This document shows positions 45,760 through 57,647 of a stretch of DNA of 64,000 bases, piece after piece. Position numbers and translations under genes: made by a program. A model generated the notes under the pieces. That model was not told the DNA's origin. It made no database searches and saw nothing but the letters and a program-made list of their open reading frames with translations. Position 1 is the first letter of the stretch. Each line of letters starts with the position of its first letter. Source of the stretch: Diphasiastrum complanatum (taxonomy: Eukaryota; Streptophyta; Lycopodiopsida; Lycopodiales; Lycopodiaceae). The stretch lies in the NCBI GenBank assembly GCA_029204225.1, contig CM055111.1, forward strand, positions 27,610,340 to 27,674,339, written 5' to 3'.

Positions 45760-46589
45760 ATTGAACAAGTATATTGAGCTATTTAGTGTTTTGATCTACA
45801 AAAGATCCAATCTACAAAAGCAAAAAATCCGATTTTGGTGTAGAATCCTCTCTAGCATGCTCTAGACTTGATATCTTCACCAGATTATTGATAGATCTGA
45901 TTTCCTCCTTCATAACCTGAAACACAAGCTCTGATACCATGTGAAAGATTTTAGATCCTTAAGATCCAATCTACTTGAATGATCTTTGGTTAGAAAGAGA
46001 AATACACTACCAATCTCACCAATGTAGAAAAATCAGCACCTACACACAATTTGAGATGCAAACACTAATAGAGCTTGATCAAACTTGAATGAAATGATTA
46101 CGTACTACTACTGTCCGTAAAAAACCAGAAAGCTACTATATTTCACACATGTGGATCCAAAAATAACAAATATAGATCCTTCTACACATAGAATTGCAAG
46201 CAATCACCAAGATAGTGCACCAATGGATAGTAGAACCCAGGAGGACCATGTATAAGCATGAAATGAAATAGAGAAGAGAGAAGATCACTCTCTCCACGAG
46301 TTACTTCCTTTTATAATAGGTCCAAACCCTATTTGGCCACTTGGCTTTCCCACCAAAATGCTAGCCCTACTAATTTTGGGTCTAGATTCAATGTACCCAA
46401 CTTATTCAAATTGAATCTACTCATACTCGCATTCTATCTTTCCCACACTTTCAAAAAGTGTTTATTCAAATGAAATTTAGACTAATGAACTTTGAAAAGT
46501 CAAACTCTAAGTCTAAAACAAGTTTTGGCCTCAATATGCCAAATATGGAAATATTGCAAAATGTGATGAAACTAGTTGAATCTTTCACA
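45760..46589 (-). mobile_element. Nested copia LTR with primer site (minus strand)
   Basis: The LTR at 45940-46589 (650 bp) starts TGTGAAAGAT and ends ATCTTTCACA, a perfect 10-bp inverted terminus. On its left a perfect minus-strand primer site TGGTATCAGAGC (45928-45939) and about 170 bp of leader sequence remain; the body of the element is absent. It lies inside the plus-strand copia between gag start and zinc knuckle. A partial second copy is at 40579-41013. Confidence 0.85.
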
Positions 46590-46599
46590 ACACCCACAA

Positions 46600-47330
46600 T
46601 TGACTATATCGCGAGTCATTACGATGCTGCGACAGGAAGCGGCAAGAAGGAACGAACCTTCCAGTTCCTCTATTGTCGACTCTCGTGCCTTGTACACCAA
46701 CAAGAATTCCAAAAAGTAGAAGAAGAGAGACTCAAAGCCATAGGAGTTGAATCAAAAGCCAACACAAAGCCGTCAAGGGCATCCGAAGCCGCTGACAAAG
46801 AAGAAGTTGTTGTGTAGATACTGCAAACAAACCAACACAAGATTCAGGATTGTTGTATCCTACAAGCAAAGAACAAAAACAAAGGAAAATCGAATCAGAT
46901 GGCAAATGCAGCTGCAAAAACATCTTAATCGAATTAACAAGTAGATCATGACGCATTCATGACTAGCCATCAATAAGCATCAAATGATAGCTCCTGGTTT
47001 TTAGATTCCGGAGTCACTCAGTACCTGACTAGACATATCGGCTATTTTGAATCCTATATGCCTTATAGTATCAAAAGGTTTGTTCACCTGGGCGACAATA
47101 ACACACAAGCTATCAAAGGTGAAGGTACAGTAAAATTAAGCTTTGCAAATGATCAATCCAAACTACTTTCAATTGTTCTATATGTACCAAATCTTTATAC
47201 AAATATGCTCTTTGTAAGCATAATTACATATTTAGGACACAAAGTAGAATTCAAATCTGATCAATGTAAAGTAGTCGATAGGACAGGCAAGTCCTGCACT
47301 CGGAACAAGGCATGGATACTTGTATAAACT
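46600..47330 (+). pseudogene. copia zinc knuckle and protease (plus strand)
   Basis: The knuckle remnant CRYCKQTN...DCCILQAKNK near 46810-46870 needs one frame change. Protease follows with SWFLDSGVTQYLTRHIGYF at about 46995-47050 (active-site D-S-G) and the distal block VLYVPNLYTNMLFVS near 47185. One long frame (47058-47327) spans the protease C-terminal part. Confidence 0.8.
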
Positions 47331-47336
47331 TAGTAA

Positions 47337-48300
47337 TTGTTTTTTTTTGTCTCCAATCAGGCTCTAAATACTTTTGTACAAAACAATAAAAGTTTACTTT
47401 GGCATTATAGACTTGGTCACTTAAATCATTTTTCTATACAACACATGTCCAGGCAATCCATTGTTCTTGATATCTACTATCCATATAGGAAAGTCGAACT
47501 ACCTGTCTGTCAAGACTGCTTAGTCGGTAAACAGACCAGAGAATCTTTTAGATCAAGCCATCAGCATTTTGCTAGAGAATTGTTAGATATTGTACATATA
47601 GACATGTGTGGTCCAATGCATAATCCTTCATCAAATGATGCAAAGTATTTCATTGCATTTATTCATGAATTTTCCAGAAGGACAATGGTGTACTTTATTA
47701 AAAAGAAATCAAAAGCTTTCGATTGCGTCAAAATCTTCAAGGAGCGTACAGAGAAAGAAACTGGTAAAAGGATCAAAGCCCTAAGGTCCGACAATGGTGG
47801 AGAGTATCTCTACCGAATTTAAGGAGTACTGCCAGAGCCAAGGCATTGAATAACAGTTTATCACTCGCTATTCACCTCAGTCGAGAGGAAGAATCGTACT
47901 CTAGTTGAGTTAGCCAAATGCATGTTGGCACACACATCTTTGCCAAAGAGCTTATGGTCTCAAGCTATTTCCACTGCAGCTTACGTCTAGAACAGATGAA
48001 CAATCAACAAGAGCTTGGTTTCAGAGGATCAAGACATTTCTCATTTAACGTGGCTTCAAGCCAAGCACTGTCAATTCAAATGTCTATTTTAAGTCAGTGC
48101 AGCATTCTTTCATTATTATCACCTTGTATGTTGACGATACATCGCTTTTCAGCAACAGTACCGATCACGTGAAGGATGCTAAACATATGTTGTCTTCCGA
48201 ATTCAACATGACCAATTTGGACGAGGCTGACTACTATCTTGGAATTCAAATCCATCGAGACAGAAAGAGACGACTGATTTACATCACTCAACAATGATAT
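47337..48300 (+). pseudogene. copia integrase joined to a truncated RT
   Basis: Integrase frame 47337-47822: zinc-binding LLWHYRLGHLN...CQDCLVGKQ, core DIVHIDMCGPMH with the first Asp and KALRSDNGGEY with the second. The Glu block RKNRTLVELAKCMLA follows in a new frame at about 47885-47930. At about 47995 the sequence jumps to the late RT segment ending ITLYVDDTSLFSNSTDHVKD (YVDD at about 48135) and YYLGIQIHRDRKRR, so the first part of RT (ARLVAKG to YGLKQ) is deleted. Confidence 0.85.
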
Positions 48301-48332
48301 TTTCATAATACCCTTATCAGATGTAATCTGAT

Positions 48333-49598
48333 TATGTATAGAAGCTCACTCACTAATGGATCCAGGCCTGCGACTGTCGAAGGAACAATGTCCTCATACA
48401 AGACAAGAAAAAGAGCAAATGAGAGAGTATCCATATCACAATTTGCGGGGGCTCATCACAGCTCCCATGCAGCTCCTCGTCTATTTCTGTGCAAATTCCA
48501 TGTCCTAGGATGGGACAAGGAACTCACTACACAGCTAGTCAATAACGCGACTCTTGCAGTCATCGCTGACATCGCACCAATCATGAAAAATGTCTCTGAA
48601 AAAGTGGATATACATGAGCTCCCTCATGCGCGAGATGACCCTCTTACCACGATTATTTCCAATGATGTGACCATACCTATCTATGTCATACGATGACGGG
48701 ATGACAGCTAGTGGCGATGTGGCCAGGGGAGTGTTTACGGGGGTGGCCTTCGGTATGGGAGATGTGGGGGGTGGCTTCGGTATGGGAGATGTGGCCCTAA
48801 TAGTGTCTGTGGGGGTGGTTTTGGATATGGGAGATGCCTCGTCAATGGGAGAATATTGATATTGTGGGGTGTACGTAGTGTATTGGGGAGGAGAATAGGC
48901 AAGGGGGGGGGGGGTACCGAGGGGAGAATATCCAATGAGGAGCATCGGGTGGGAGAATAGATAGGGACTGAAGACCTCCTGGTGAAACATGACCCCACGG
49001 AGTATAGCTAGGAGGACAAAACTCAGTGGTAGTGGGTCCAGAGGGAGGGAAAATGTGAGGGGTGAAAGTGGGCGTGCTGGGAATCTGAGGTGTGATAGAT
49101 GCAAGAGTCACAGTATCGTGTGACATACGTGTTGCCTCCTGGGTTAGTGTCTCTCAAAGTAGGGACTCCCCATGATGATATGTGTTATGCGGACATGTAG
49201 GACTCATGACCACATCGGGGAGATCAAGGTCATTGCCACATCCTCCACAATAGGAGACACCAAGGTGGCTCCTCCTCCTCTCTCGAGATTGTCAGGAGGA
49301 AACACTGGCAGTAGCGCCATGGGTGGGGGTGCGCGACCCTCATCGGAGTGACCCTCACGAGAAGGGAAAACATGTCACTGATCTACATGAGGAGTCGACT
49401 GAATCTCCTCAGTCGATGATGTGTACTCAACCAATCGAGAGGAGCTACAAGCCTCACGTAATAGTTGTAAGACCCTATCCTACTACAAGGAAGGCAACTG
49501 ATCAAGGTAGCTAATGAGATCACTCTCGCTCATAGAGGAAAGGCGGGATGACCCGTGACTATGGCCTGAACTCTGACTAGGGGATCCATCATCTGACA
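48333..49598 (-). pseudogene. Pro-rich gene resembling plant CACTA (Ptta/En/Spm) transposon protein
   Basis: A likely start on the minus strand is the ATG at 49598 (MSDDGSPSQSSGHSHGSSRL). After frame breaks, a frame at 48535-49104 encodes a long Pro/Thr/Ser-rich segment with repeats (SPIPKPPPTSPIPKATP), then a compact basic block RGKRVISRMRELMYIHFFRD and DWCDVSDDCKSRVID. The basic block resembles the start of Plant_trans (Ptta/En/Spm) domains, where GKR-x5-6-REL precedes a Trp-containing segment. Recognition is by pattern only. No CACTA terminal repeats were found. Confidence 0.35.
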
Positions 49599-49604
49599 TA
49601 ATGG

Positions 49605-51470
49605 GTGCAACGAAATAAGAGAGATAAATACTACAGACATCCAATGGTGCAAACAATATTCATTCCATCACCAGATCGGGTAGATCCCACCGCCCCAGAT
49701 GACAAAAGGTTCCCTGAGAACCTTATTGAAGACAACGATGACGGCGCTATACAGGTCGTCAGGGCCACTATCACACAAGCCTCTGTCAGTGCCAACGTAT
49801 TGGCTGTTCCAACGGATTTAATGACGGCGTACCAAGCCTTGGGAACATACATCTAGGAGGCGATAGCAGCCAGGGCCACATTGGACAGCCGAGTACTCCA
49901 CTTGGCAACAAACAACACCCAGCTGCGAGCGGAACTCACGAAGCTACAGCAAGAACTTCTTATAGCTCAACAACACGAACAAGACGAGCTCCAAGAGATC
50001 GCTAAGCTGCAGCAGAAGGAAGATGGCCTAAATCAATATATCTAGAGCCTCTCCAAAGCACTGACAGATGCCTCTACGAAGGCGCGGGAGCTTCAGTCTG
50101 AAGCGTCCCAACGACTTGCTCACCTCCAGGCGCAATTACAAATCTATGAAGCAGAGAATACGCGCCTGGGGGCAGAAGTGCAAGTACTACACAGCGAAAA
50201 ACTCGTCTGGTTAGCTCAACCAGCACTTGACTGAAGGCTGCTCTCTCAAGCAGAGATGAACCTCTTCAGGCGTCAGGTGCAGGTGTATAGCCAAATCTTG
50301 AACGGCTACCAGACGAAGTTTGACAAATATCGGGCAAGCGCAACTCACGAGCTCTCCTAGGCCAAACAAGCCCTCAAGGCTTGCTAGCAATATATGGAGA
50401 AGAAGACCTAACCAACTCCAGTGGTGATTCCAATGTAGCCTGTTTTTTATACTGCACAAGCAAGCACTAGCCAGGACCAAGGCTAGCAGGCAACAGGGGT
50501 GATAAGCCAGGATCAAGGGTCAGAAGGCCAAGACCAAGGATCAACTGATACAGGTGCCGAGACACGGGACCAAGGCACAGATGCCGGTTTCAGCCATAGC
50601 CATGAGGAAGGACAAGCTTCCTCATCAAGAGGCTCGCGCACCATATCTGCCAGCCGGGTCTTTCGACGCCCAAAGTCCGTGGAGGAGAAAATCAATGAAT
50701 TTCTAGCCAACTATCCCCATGAGTCATCAAGAGGCGGTTGACAGATATCATTTTCAGTGCATACAATAAAAGACAACGAGCTGCAACCACTCCCCGCCGT
50801 CCAACTACAACCGGAGTGGTTCCAGCAGCTCTTTGAACGGGACCCTGTGACCATCAGGGCCTATGTGACAAGTCTGCAACAGCTATAGGTGAACGCGCAC
50901 TTCCTGCCATGCACACGACGATCCAAATGGACGGAATGCGGCACCCCTCTGGACAAGATCACTATACAAAATTTCAATTGGCCAAGGATCCATTCAGAGC
51001 ACGGTTGGAATACAGATGTAGATGCCCTAAGGGCTCTCACCCTATTTGCAAATAAGTATTTCAACTGCCCTGACCCAATAGTCCGCTCGACAACCACTTA
51101 CATCCGGGACTTAGAGCATTTAATGGGGATTGAAACCAAGGGGGACAATTTTCTTCTCCCCATATTCTTTGATCCTAATAAGGCGCTAGCCTCAGAAAAA
51201 GTAGAAGATTAGCTGCCAGTCGCTCGAGTCTATTACCGAGCTGCATTCCTTGGCGATCCCTGGATGCGCAGATTCCAAGCGTGAGTCGATCAAAGCTGGC
51301 TGACAGGATTCCACAAGTCCCTTCACACACCCAAGGACTTGAAGAAACTGGAATGAATTAATTTCATGGAAGACGTCATGGGCTACCTGATCAACCAAAT
51401 GCGGGCCAAGAGATCCCTGTACTGAACCGACTGAGTGCCGAGGGACCGGCACTACTTCAGGTCGTGGGTC
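49605..51470 (+). pseudogene. Unrecognised long coiled-coil (gag-like) reading frame with many nonsense codons
   Basis: A plus-strand frame from ATG 49605 can be followed for about 1.8 kb with one frame change near 50745. Segments in order: a linker with MTAYQALGTYI, a coiled coil (49860-50220: NTQLRAELTKLQQELLIAQQ, EIAKLQQKEDGLNQ, YEAENTRLGAEVQVLHSEK), a Gln/Gly/Ser-rich stretch (SQDQGSEGQDQGSTD), FRRPKSVEEKINEFLANYP, and a globular part (50800-51470) with NFNWPRIHSEHGWN, DALRALTLFANKYFNCPDP and FLLPIFFDPNKAL. It is interrupted by about 15 stops, mostly TAG and TGA. No family was recognised. It could be the gag-like protein of an unusual retrotransposon; an LTR-like sequence abuts its 3' end. 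Confidence 0.45.
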
Positions 51471-51471
51471 C

Positions 51472-52115
51472 TGTTGGGGGTATTCCCAACACATTGTAAA
51501 TAAATAATATCGACCAATAAAATGTGTTGTGAGGGTATGGCATCCTACGCGTATAAGCCCATGGCCCAATGAGCACGCAAGTTAAGTTGTAAATAAAGTA
51601 AGAGACTGGGGCCCCTTTGTAATCAAAATAAAACTTGAGGCCCAGAGTCAATTTTAAACTTAGAGTTTACTTTTTAGAGTTGGGTCCAATTTGGACTCAC
51701 ATGTATCTTGTGATTTCCATTGTACTTTTTGTGGACCTTTGGATCAAGTTGGGTCCAAGATGAATGGTTAGGATCTATGTGAATATTAGCCAATCGGATT
51801 TTGGGGCAAGGGCCTTCCCTATTTATAAGAAGACACCATTTGTACTCTATTTCCATGCTTAATGAGAAGGAGGAAACTCTACCATTTTTGGAAGAGAAGC
51901 ATCCTCATTTGCTATTCACTACTTGCCAATGTTCTTGTTTGTGTTTTTCTATTGCTTTCTATTTTCATGCTTATTGGTTGCCATAGTTAATGTTTTTCCA
52001 GTAGCAAGCATAAGGAGCATTTGAGCTAACCTCCACTCTCACTCTCACTCTTGACCTCTTTCTTTCTCTCTTCTCCTCTCAATCTCTTATATTCTTCCCT
52101 TCCCTTTCACCAACA
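51472..52115. repeat. LTR-like sequence
   Basis: Starts TGTTGG and ends CCAACA (inverted 6-bp ends), 644 bp, with a TATA-like CTATTTATAAG at 51819 and CT-rich sequence near its right end. There is no target duplication and no second copy. It may be the 3' LTR of the preceding unrecognised reading frame or a solo LTR. Confidence 0.4.
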
Positions 52116-52259
52116 ATCATGATGAAGGTAGTTAAGGGGAGTAGGGTTAGGGGTGTGTAGTGTTAATGGTGGCAGAGTTAGGGAAAAAGTAGGGAACTAG
52201 CTAAAAGTAGCATCTATTCATAGTTAGGCACCTATCCAGTGATCTAACCCTTGTTGACA

Positions 52260-53822
52260 GACGAGAGGGCTACTACTACGCGAGAGCATCGACCCTACAA
52301 GCATATGTCCCACTCTTTGGCTGTCACATCAAGTTCGTCGAGGAGACGCTCCTTTTCCGTTTGAGCCATATCCAATTGACCTTGCAATAGGAGAACCTGA
52401 TGTTTTGCATCTTGGACGACTTTATCCACTTGATCTTGAGCCTTTATCAAAGCATCCTGGAGTTTTGCAACATAGTTCTCTAGTGCTTTTTCTTGCTTTT
52501 TGGCCTATTTCAATTTGGCCTTAGATTTTTCTTCGTGCTACTTTGCAATCTTCAATGTAGATTTTCTCTCTATCATGTTATGGATCATTCGTCCTAGGTG
52601 CGTATTAATTCTCAGGACGTCAATAGAATCAGAGACCGACAACATTGTTGGTTGTGGAACAGGAGGAACATATCCGACAGGAGTAGCTAATTGGCCTTGA
52701 AGCTTGAGCTGTGGATTTTCTTCTTCAAATGTATCTTCACCCTCGAACTCGTCGTCTGGGACTTGTGTGTTGAATGTCTTCGGAGATTTGATCGTAGACT
52801 GGATTACAACGGTGTCTGGTGCTTGGAATGCTGGTGTTAGATCTACCATAGAATTTGATTGAGGAGAAGAATCCAGGTTCTGAGAGGTGTCTTGGAACTG
52901 ATCGAATCTCATTCCAGGGGAGTTGGAATTAAACGGCCCAAGACTATGAGGCATGATAAACTGTTCATCAGTTCCGAGGGGGTTGGAATCATCGAAAAGT
53001 TCTATAAAACGCTGGGTGGAGGGGGACATTGTTGTTGAAAGTGGGGGCGAGGTGGCAATGTGCTTCTACGACTTGGACGGTGGAATCAATAGTCACATAA
53101 GGCACTTGTGTGGAATTAGATGCTAGAGTGGCTTCAAAGGATGGAAGAATGGGTATATCAGAGCGAGTAACAGCAGGGAGTGTTTGCGCAGCTGACGTTG
53201 GCGGCTGAGTTCGTCGACGAGACACAGAAGACGAGTGAGGTGACACAATCTCGCTACGTACTCGCTTGCGACTCTGGGAGGTTGATGTCCGGTGGGACAA
53301 TTCGACTGGTGCTAGCACATAGACAACTAACACGGAATCAACACGAAACCCATGAATCTTATTTTCTAAGTATGAGGCAGCTAAGGAGGACAGAAGACAA
53401 CCAACATCGACTGCTTTTTGGTGTTACTCTTTATGGCCCTCTTCAGTTCTCTAAGGCTGTACGGTTCCCTTGTCTAACTCGTAATTAGACTCTACCAGAT
53501 GATGGAGGATCTAGAATGAGATCCCCTCTTTCCTTAGGTTTCCAACCATCAGGAAATTACTCACAAGATTTGCAGAGGCTTGGAGCACAAGATCACGAAT
53601 TACTTCCAGAAGATAGCCATCGTTGGTATGGTACTGATTGACCTGAGTGTCAACAAAGAGCTTCATGACATAATTCGTTTGTTTATAGGATGGAACAGGA
53701 CGAGGTCCGGATACAATTCCTAATGCAGCAAGGACGACCTCTGAGACCCGCACCTTATGCACTACCCCTTGAAAGGTGATATAAAACTTAGCCTTAGCTT
53801 TGTTCCAAGTACCAAAACCCAT
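52260..53822 (-). pseudogene. Second unrecognised coiled-coil reading frame
   Basis: Minus strand from 53822: MGFGTWNKAKAKFYITFQGV, VRVSEVVLAALGIVSG and YKQTNYVMKLFVDTQ; then a Ser/Thr-rich basic stretch (SRKRVRSEIVSPHSSSVSRR, 53200-53270). After a frame change near 53030 comes FIELFDDSNPLGTDEQFIM, an acidic segment (DDEFEGEDTFEEENP), a block HLGRMIHNMIERKS, and a coiled coil from 52560 to 52310 (KAQDQVDKVVQDAKHQVLL, DMAQTEKERLLDELD). The layout (globular part, low complexity, coiled coil) recalls the plus-strand frame at 49.6-51.5 kb in mirrored order. No known family was recognised. Stops interrupt it. Confidence 0.4.
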
Positions 53823-53834
53823 GCTAATAAACCT

Positions 53835-54658
53835 GTAGGAAAACCTTTGGGAGCTCCACTCTTATACCACTGATGGAATCACTGACCATGAGTCTTTGAA
53901 GAGCTCGTTAAGGTTGAGCAATCGGGTTGCTCTGAAACCACTGTCGATAATATAGCGGGCTCTCTGGTTGATTCATGTTGTTGCTCAAATGGAGCCGATC
54001 CTCCGGATAAGGTTACTGCCTCAAGCTGTGATCAGTCATCCTCCGAACAAGCATATAGCTACTGCTAATCTGACTACGTGTTTATGAACAACAGATAATG
54101 TCTTAATGACAACGAAAATATATCTACTGATGAAATTGAACAAGCATCACAACATTCCCAGATTACACACTGAGCAGAAGAGATGTACATGTTTGTATTA
54201 TCAAAAACAAGTGTACATGAAAAAATATTTCTTGAGTGTTGTCTGTTTCTTAGATTAGCGCGTCGGCTTGAGAGAGGTGTTCTCTTCTCACGCATGGAAC
54301 TAGCTACTGCTATAACTATCTTTCTTCCTTGATATGCGCCTCATTGAGTGCTGCGTTCATGATTCTCCTTTTGTCTATCTCTATGCATGTGTTTGTCTCT
54401 GATCCAGGACATATATCATGCTGGATTAGATTACAAGATTGATTAGCTAAGCTTAAGCTAAAACATCTATTTAAGCACGTCGTGTTAACGTAACATGGCA
54501 GTGGTGGAGTGTGATAGTTTGAAAAACTTCATGCCCGAGTAGTGGAGGTCCGATAGTTCATCCATGTCCGATAGTTCGTCCTCACCATTGATGCTTGGAA
54601 GTGTCGGCCTGACCCAAAATGTTGGCCAATTGAGTAAAAATACAAGAAAAAATACTCA
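53835..54658 (-). repeat. 3' LTR of copia derivative (left)
   Basis: TGTAGGAAAACC at the left edge, homology to the right LTR continuing to about 54658. Diverged by point changes from its partner. Confidence 0.8.
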
Positions 54659-56455
54659 TGCATATCAACAATAGCATAGGCCGTAGTCCTTCGTGTTCCG
54701 TAGGTATTGCAGAATCCTCTTGGCGATCTTCTAGTGCATGGACATGGATTGATATTGAATTGGCTCAATCTGAACATTGCGTAAGCAATGTCCAACCGCG
54801 TATTGTCTGTCAAGTACATCAAAGAACTGATAAGCCTTTTGTAAGGCTAATGCTCCATTGCTTGCTATTATGCTTTGTCTCTGGGACACTCCTCATTTGT
54901 CAGCACTATGCCGGAAACCATTGGAGTATTGACTCCCTTGCAATCTATCATGTCGAAATCATCAATAATCTTCTGAACGTATCTTGACTAGTGTAGATAC
55001 AATCTCCCAGGTGTAGATCTATGTCAATCTATAAACCCATGTGGCATTTGGCTTCTCCTAGGTCCGATTTTTCGAAGTGCCTCAAAATATCTACCTTCAC
55101 CTGCACAATCAGATTGTCGCTCCATGACAGGATCAAGGTGTCATCTACATAGACACCGACTATGATGATCTCTCCGTTTATGACTCTCACGTAAACATTG
55201 CAGTTAGCCACTGAAGGCTAGAAGCCCAAGGATCTAAGTGCGTGATCCTTCTTCTTGTACCACTGTTTGGCAGACTATTTCAGTCCATAGATGCTTTTGT
55301 GCATTCTGCAGGCATAGTCAGCAAGTGACTCGCATGAAAAACATGGTGGCTGGTCCATGTAGACCTCTTCTTTCAGATCCCCATGCAAGAACGTTGTCTT
55401 CTCGTCTACGATGTGGATCTTCAAATCATAGGCAACTGCACATGCAAATAATATGCGTAGGGACGTGTGTTTTACAACAAGAGAGAATGTCTCTATATAG
55501 TCAATTTCACACCTTTGTGAGAAGCCCTTTGCAACTAGCATGGCCTTGTATCTCAGTACATTGCCGTTTGGTCCATACTTGTGCTTGTAGACCCATTTAC
55601 ACTTGACAATCTTTCAGTCGGCTGGTAGTGGCTCGAGAGTCCATACTTTGTTTTGCTTCATGGAGCTCATTTCGTCTTCCATGGCCTTGATCCACTTGTC
55701 CTTGTCTGGACAGTTGATGGCTTCTTCATAAGTTTGTGGTTCACAGGTAAATCCACAAAATTCTTTTTGAGCAGAAGATGAGCTGTTAGGTACCTATCTG
55801 ATTGGTGTTCTTCTTTGTCTTGCAGATCTCCTTGGAGATAATACAGCTCAGCAACTGCTTTGCCTTTGTCATGTTTGCTGATAGTGGGACCTAGGTGTAT
55901 TGGGTACTCCCGATATGTCGGTCTATTCACCATCCAAACTATCATTCAATTCAGTTGGAATTTGAGTATCTTCATCTGGATGCTCAGGGCTTACTCCCTC
56001 TATCGATGCGGGTAGGTCATAGTACTATCTGTTGAGAACTTCATAGCTAATGGGATCTTGCTCAGCCATTGTTTTTGTCTCGTCAAATATGACATCTATG
56101 ACAGTCTTCACTTCATTGGTTTCAGACATGTATACTCTGTAGTATGCAGAGTGTATATCATAGCCAACCAAAAATCCTTGCTCTACCTTTTTGTCCAGCT
56201 TCATTTTCTTCTTGTTTGGTATGTGTGCATATGCTACACATCCAAAAATCCAAACATGAGCCAGGTTTGGCTTGCTTCTCCACCATATCTCATGTGGAGT
56301 AGTGTGAGCAACGCTCGACTTGCCTATCCTATTTTGTAGGTAGGTGGCTGTAGCTACTGCTTCAGCCCATAATAATTTTGATGTCTTGGAGTAGGCCATC
56401 ATTGATCTTGAAGCTTCCATGCGAGTCATATTCTTCTTCTCTGCTACACCGTTGT
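54659..56455 (-). pseudogene. copia integrase C-terminus, RT and RNase H stub
   Basis: High to low: integrase C-terminal region 56025-56429 (MTRMEASRSMMAYSKTSKLL, HEIWWRSKPNLAHVWIFGCV, EQGFLVGYDIHSAYYRVYM), RT 55275-55541 (LVAKGFSQRCEIDYIETFS, HIVDEKTTFLHGDLKEEVYM), RT 55029-55211 with GVYVDDTLILSW, and the RNase H start MMYLTDNTRLDIAYAMFRLS at 54740-54822. The last is followed by only about 25 degraded codons before the LTR. Frameshifts separate the blocks. Confidence 0.85.
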
Positions 56456-56777
56456 GCTATGGTGTATAGGCTGTTGTCTTCCTATGAAGAATACCATCAC
56501 TTTTACAAAAGTCGATAAAACGGTTGGAGATGTATTCTCCTCCGTTATCAGTCTTGATATGCTTGACTTTCCTTTCAGTCCACTTCTCAGCCCAGTTCAC
56601 ATATTCTGTAAACTTATCAAGAGCTTTAGATTTGTTGTGGATGAAATAGACAACGACAAACTTATTGTAACTCTTAGGATAAGTGATGTCTTTACTTTCC
56701 AAGAAAGAAAGTTTGATCCGTCTGCTTCAAGTATAGTGCAAATCTTTGATTGGATGTTGTGAATGAAAGCCATAGTT
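56456..56777 (-). pseudogene. Gag start fused to integrase core by internal deletion
   Basis: From ATG 56773 the minus strand encodes MAFIHNIQSKICTILEADGS and NFLSWKVKTSLI, the gag N-terminus of this lineage (compare 62651-62977). Near 56700 it changes to integrase core: FVVVYFIHNKSKALDKFTEY, then VKHIKTDNGGEYISNRF with a catalytic Asp. Everything from mid-gag through protease and the integrase zinc finger is deleted. Confidence 0.85.
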
Positions 56778-56807
56778 TTAGTGATAAGGCTCTGATTAAG
56801 CCTATTG

Positions 56808-56819
56808 GCTCTGATACCA
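56808..56819 (-). other. copia primer-binding site
   Basis: Perfect minus-strand TGGTATCAGAGC one base from the LTR at 56821. Confidence 0.9.
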
Positions 56820-56820
56820 C

Positions 56821-57647
56821 TGTTGGAAAACCTTTGCGTGCTCCGCTCCGATACCACTGATGGAATCACTGACCTTGAGTCTTTGAAGAGCTCCATAAGG
56901 CCGAGCAATCGGATTGCTTTGAAACCACTATTGATAATATAGTAGGCTCTCTGGTTGATTCATGTTGTCGCTCAGACGGAGCCGATCTTCTAGATAAGGT
57001 CACTGTCTCAAGTCGTGGTCAGCCATCCTCCGAATAAGCAGATAGCTACTGCTAATCTGACTATGTGTTTATGAACAGTAGATAATGTCTTAATGACAGC
57101 GGAAATATATCTACTGATGAAATTGAACAAGCATCACAACATTCACAGATTACACATTGAGCATAAGAGATGTACACGTCTATATTATAAAAAACGAGTG
57201 TACGTGGAAAAATCTTTCTTGAGCGCTGTCTATTTTCCAAATCAGTGCATCGGCGTGAGAGTGGTGTTCTCTTCTCACGCATGGAACTAGCTACTACTAG
57301 AACTATCTTTCATCATTGATACGCGCCTCACTGAGTGCTGCATTCAGGATTCTCCTTTTATCTATCTCTATGTATGTGTTTCTCTCTGATCCATGACTTA
57401 TGTCATGTTGGATTGGATTACAAGGTTGATTAGCTAAGCTTAAACTAAAACATATGTTTAAGCATGTTTGTGTTAACGTAACATAGCGGCGGTAGAGCGT
57501 GATAGTTTGAAAAACTTCACGCTCGAGTAGTGGAGGTCTGATAGTTCATCCATGTCCGATGGTTCATCCTCACCATTGATGCTTGGAAGTGTCGGCCCGA
57601 CCCGAAATGTCAGCCAACTGAGTTGAAATACAAGGAAATATACTAAG
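56821..57647 (-). repeat. 5' LTR of copia derivative (right)
   Basis: TGTTGGAAAACC onward, co-linear with 53835-54658 up to about 57647. Confidence 0.8.

Larger units (their letters stand above)
44169..48390 (+). mobile_element. Decayed Ty1/copia element, plus strand, 5' LTR only
   Basis: A plus-oriented copia with 5' LTR, a tandem duplication covering the leader and gag start, a nested foreign LTR, then zinc knuckle, protease, integrase and a short RT piece. The RT catalytic N-terminal half is deleted at about 48000. No 3' LTR or polypurine tract is recognised; the element fades out near 48390. All frames are interrupted. Confidence 0.75.
53835..57647 (-). mobile_element. Ty1/copia deletion derivative (3.8 kb)
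   Basis: LTRs 53835-54658 and 56821-57647 are about 90% alike. A perfect primer site lies at 56808-56819 next to the right LTR. The interior has a gag start fused directly to the integrase core, then integrase C-terminus, RT with YVDD and a stub of RNase H running straight into the left LTR. Gag, protease, the integrase zinc finger and most of RNase H are missing. No target duplication could be matched, so the LTR outer ends are approximate. Its protein blocks are close to those of the 58.4-kb element, so both belong to one lineage. Confidence 0.88.
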
